NCBI GenBank assembly: GCA_047517485.1
Contig: JAKZSU010000129.1
Span: 1 to 7,671 of the forward strand
Length of the DNA stretch: 7,671 nucleotides
Direction of reading: 5' to 3'
DNA from: JAKZSU01 sp047517485
GTDB taxonomy: Bacteria; Pseudomonadota; Alphaproteobacteria; UBA7887
Shown: piece after piece, positions 5,478 to 7,671 of the stretch
How positions within the stretch are numbered: the first letter of the stretch is position 1
How the letters are laid out: each line of letters starts with the position of its first letter
The notes under the pieces: generated by a model
Told to the model about the DNA's origin: nothing
The model's input: the letters and a program-made list of their open reading frames with translations, nothing else
Database searches by the model: none
Position numbers and translations under genes: made by a program

Positions 5478-5493
5478 GCAAGCCCGCCTTGCA
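5477..5493. repeat. Short hairpin between convergent genes
   Basis: TGCAAG (5477-5482) pairs perfectly with CTTGCA (5488-5493) around the loop CCCGC. It lies in the 50-bp gap between the ends of the methyltransferase and the cyclase genes, abutting the preceding terminator. No T tract follows on either strand, so it may help stabilise 3' ends rather than terminate. Confidence 0.35.
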
Positions 5494-5519
5494 GAGTGTG
5501 GCGGCGGCGCGGTGGGCGG

Positions 5520-7463
5520 TCAGTGGGTGCCAGCAGTCAGGCTGTCGATATCGCCCAGCGGGATGCCGGCTTTGGGCGCGACTTCGAAATAGGTCGGCCA
5601 ATAGGACGGGTGAATATTGAACTCCTCGATGAGAGAGGCCATCGTCGACCCTGGCCTGAGTTCGAGATATATACCCGCCGCCGTATTCGACGCCTCCAGG
5701 TTTCCGAGACGCGCCTGGATCAGCGCGGCCCAATAGTGCTTCCAGGGAAAGTCGTCGCTGAAGCCGGCCTTGTTCAATTCGGCCAAGGCTTCCTCGTAGC
5801 TACCTTTGAAAAACAGCGCGCGGGCCAGTTGCATGCGGGCTTGGCTGGCATGGTTAGGATTGAGGCGCATTGCTCGGCGAATCATCTCCTCGATTTCGTC
5901 GAGTCGATCCAGCCCGAAGATTTGTCCCTGGCGAAATGCCAATAGCGAAAGCGCATCCGCGGCATTCGGGTTCAATTCAAGCGTTTTCTTGGCGGCGGCT
6001 TCGAACAGGTCGATCTGGTGAGTGTAAAAATAATACTCGGCGAGCGCCCAGTGGCTGCGCCAGCCAATCGGGTCGAGTTCCACCGCCCGCCGTCCCGCGC
6101 GCCCCGCCCGGTCGAGCGATTCCGGCAACGGATTGAAACTTTCCGAGTGCTCCTCGAGGTAGACAAAGGCCAATTCGGCATGGGCGCGCGCATAGTCGGG
6201 ATCACGGCGCGCCGCTTCCTCCAACAAATCACGGGCCGCCGCATGACCCGCCACGGTCGGATTATAGAAATGACCCATCGCGCGCAGCACGTTTTCGTAA
6301 GCCGTCAGGTCCTTGGTCGAGGTATGGCGGGTGCGCTCGAATGCATCCCGTTCGATCCTCGGAACAAGCGCGCCCGCGATGTGCCGTCCGATCTCGGCCT
6401 GCACCTCGAAGATGTCTATGATGTCGCGCTCATAAGTCTCCGACCACAAATTACCGCCAGTTTTCGCGTCAATGAGCTGGGCCGCGACCCGGACTCGTTC
6501 GCCTGAACGACGCACGCTTCCCTCCAGGACGTAAGCCACGCCGAGCTCCCGGCCCACCTGCTGCAAGTCGACGGCGCGGCCCTTGTAGACAAAGGTCGAA
6601 TTTCGCGCGATGACGAACAACTCCCGAAAACGGGATAGCGCACTAATGATATCCTCGGTAACGCCATCGGAGAAATAGTCCTGCCCGGCGTCGCCGCTGA
6701 GATTGGTGAACGGGAGTACCGCGATCGACGGTTTCTCCGGCACAACGAGTACTGGATCATCGGTCGGTATACCCGAGGCGGTGGCCATTTGCGGGGCCTC
6801 GACGTGGATCGTGAGGCCCCAAACCGCGAGGCCAACCAAGACCGCCACGGCCGCGACCAAACTCGCGATCACCTTGGGTCGGCGAAGTGATATCGCGGAC
6901 AGCTGGGTTTCATTTAAAGTGTCCACCTCCGCGTCATCGAGCGCCACCCGATACGCCCGCACCGGCCTGACGATGTTTTTCACTTCGTGTTCGCCGGCGT
7001 CGGCCATGACGACCTCGAGTTTGCCTTCGACCTGGCGGTAGGCGTCTTCCGAGATCATCACCCCGCCGGGCGCCGCCAGGCCCTCGAGGCGGGCGGCGAT
7101 GTTGACGCCGTCGCCGTAGACCGTGCCGTCCTGGCGGACGATGATGTCGCCGAGATTGACCCCGATGCGGAAGTGCATTTCGCGGTGGACGGCGAGCGCC
7201 TCGTTGCGCGCCGCCAACTCGCGCTGCACCGCGACCGCGGCCTCGACCGCCTCGACGACACTGTCGAATGTCGCCAACACGCTGTCGCCGGCGGTGTCGA
7301 CGATACGGCCCTGGTGGGCCTCGACATGGGTGGTGAAGATATCGCGGTAGTCGGTGAGCGTCGCCACTGTCGCGTGTTCGTCGTCGGCCATCAAGCGGCT
7401 GTAGCCGGCGACGTCGGCGGCAAGGATCGCGGCGAGCTTTCTCAGTCCCTTGTCGGCGGCCAT
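5520..7463 (-). CDS. Class III adenylate/guanylate cyclase with TM segment, TolB/FlgO-like domain and TPRs
   Basis: The 647-residue protein has four parts. The class III cyclase homology domain (about 7-175) carries metal ligands D17 (LAADVAGYSRLM) and D60 (TAGDSVLATF), plus N121 and R125 in YGDGVNIAARLEG. One membrane helix follows at about 197-217. A TolB/FlgO-like domain (about 244-365; KPSIAVLPFTNLSG, DYFSDGVTEDI, YVLEGSVRR, LWSETYERD) comes next. Four or five TPR-like helix pairs (about 405-595) include AVELDP and TLELNP turns. It probably makes a cyclic nucleotide on the cytosolic face, with the C-terminal half outside as a sensor or scaffold. The purine-selecting Lys and Asp are D56 and T114, so ATP versus GTP use is uncertain. 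The ATG at 7463 sits where family members start, but no good ribosome site is seen. The 101 bp upstream show no convincing promoter, only a possible TATATT (7536-7531). Confidence 0.93.
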   Translation of the reverse strand: MAADKGLRKLAAILAADVAGYSRLMADDEHATVATLTDYRDIFTTHVEAHQGRIVDTAGDSVLATFDSVVEAVEAAVAVQRELAARNEALAVHREMHFRIGVNLGDIIVRQDGTVYGDGVNIAARLEGLAAPGGVMISEDAYRQVEGKLEVVMADAGEHEVKNIVRPVRAYRVALDDAEVDTLNETQLSAISLRRPKVIASLVAAVAVLVGLAVWGLTIHVEAPQMATASGIPTDDPVLVVPEKPSIAVLPFTNLSGDAGQDYFSDGVTEDIISALSRFRELFVIARNSTFVYKGRAVDLQQVGRELGVAYVLEGSVRRSGERVRVAAQLIDAKTGGNLWSETYERDIIDIFEVQAEIGRHIAGALVPRIERDAFERTRHTSTKDLTAYENVLRAMGHFYNPTVAGHAAARDLLEEAARRDPDYARAHAELAFVYLEEHSESFNPLPESLDRAGRAGRRAVELDPIGWRSHWALAEYYFYTHQIDLFEAAAKKTLELNPNAADALSLLAFRQGQIFGLDRLDEIEEMIRRAMRLNPNHASQARMQLARALFFKGSYEEALAELNKAGFSDDFPWKHYWAALIQARLGNLEASNTAAGIYLELRPGSTMASLIEEFNIHPSYWPTYFEVAPKAGIPLGDIDSLTAGTH

Positions 7464-7564
7464 GGCGTTGAATACCCCCGGATTTGGGGATTAGGCTACG
7501 CCCTTTGGCGGTGGTTGCAAAGCGCCGGGGAATATAGAGGGTTTGGTTGCCGGCCCCCCTTGCC

Positions 7565-7671
7565 TCACAGCGAGTCGAGGAATTCGATCAGGGCGTCGCG
7601 GTCGGCTTTGGGCATGGCGATCACCGCGTCGCGGGCGGCTTGGGCCTCGCCGCCGTGCCAGAGGACCGCTT
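7565..7671 (-). CDS. C-terminus of a di-heme oxidoreductase (DHOR/DUF1111-like), cut by the window edge
   Basis: The last 34 codons and a TGA stop (7567-7565) are present; the rest lies beyond the right edge. The tail AVLWHGGEAQAARDAV, then MPKADRDALIEFLDSL, matches the characteristic end of the DHOR family of periplasmic c-type di-heme proteins (once annotated as thiol oxidoreductases). In these, a conserved LWHGGEA segment precedes a final helix that reads roughly as 'aa-R-alpha-L-x-FL-x-SL'. The heme-binding CxxCH motifs, signal peptide and start would all be outside the window. The gene is upstream of, and in the same direction as, the cyclase, with a 101-bp gap, so readthrough is possible but not shown. 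The family call rests on this short tail alone. Confidence 0.72.
   Translation of the reverse strand, partial: AVLWHGGEAQAARDAVIAMPKADRDALIEFLDSL

Noticed and set aside
5460..5945. 161-codon plus-strand frame opposite the cyclase end
   Set aside because: Antisense to the TPR region, which has clear helix repeats; no domain or ribosome site on plus.
7464..7564. Promoter for the cyclase (TTGCAA 7520-7515 or TATATT 7536-7531)
   Set aside because: Neither box has a properly spaced partner: TTGCAA is 19 bp from CCTAAT, and TATATT has only a C/G run at its -35 position.

Overview
The window looks like chromosome from a high-GC proteobacterium, most likely an alphaproteobacterium (Rhodospirillales/Rhizobiales-like). 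The reasons are G/C-rich third codon positions, strong AGGAGG-type ribosome sites, a class III cyclase fused to a TolB/FlgO-like and TPR module (a family greatly expanded in alphaproteobacteria), and a dense set of small catabolic enzymes. No transposase, integrase, tRNA, rRNA or CRISPR array is visible. The genus cannot be named from this sequence alone.

Layout. Positions 1-243 hold no convincing gene. They contain a 12-bp tandem repeat (43-120), a long imperfect hairpin (157-202) and a probable terminator (203-234). A DUF1330 protein (244-531, minus) and a VOC/glyoxalase-fold metalloprotein (703-1140, minus) follow, each with a strong Shine-Dalgarno site. The VOC gene is divergent from a dienelactone hydrolase-family gene (1212-1949, plus). 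That gene runs tail-to-tail, with overlapping stop codons, into a compact minus-strand operon read as PhyH-type 2-oxoglutarate/Fe(II) dioxygenase (4524-3529), SnoaL/NTF2-like protein (3526-3050) and mandelate racemase/muconate-lactonizing-type enolase-superfamily enzyme (3031-1946). The gaps in this operon are only 2 and 18 bp. A compact two-way promoter region (4525-4623) separates the operon from a class I SAM-dependent methyltransferase (4624-5469, plus), which ends in a hairpin terminator overlapping its stop codon. Next is a 647-aa class III nucleotide cyclase with a membrane segment and TPRs (5520-7463, minus). The window closes with the last 34 codons of what looks like a di-heme oxidoreductase (DHOR/DUF1111 family, minus), cut by the window edge.

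How the genes may work together. The dioxygenase, SnoaL-like protein and enolase-superfamily enzyme almost certainly share a transcript. Together they look like a three-step route: hydroxylation, then isomerisation/dehydration or hydrolysis, then proton abstraction with dehydration or racemisation of a carboxylate. The flanking dienelactone hydrolase-family and VOC proteins also fit small-molecule catabolism, but they are on separate transcripts. The substrate cannot be read from the sequence. This operon is the best candidate here for an undescribed pathway. The cyclase and di-heme protein look like unrelated neighbours.
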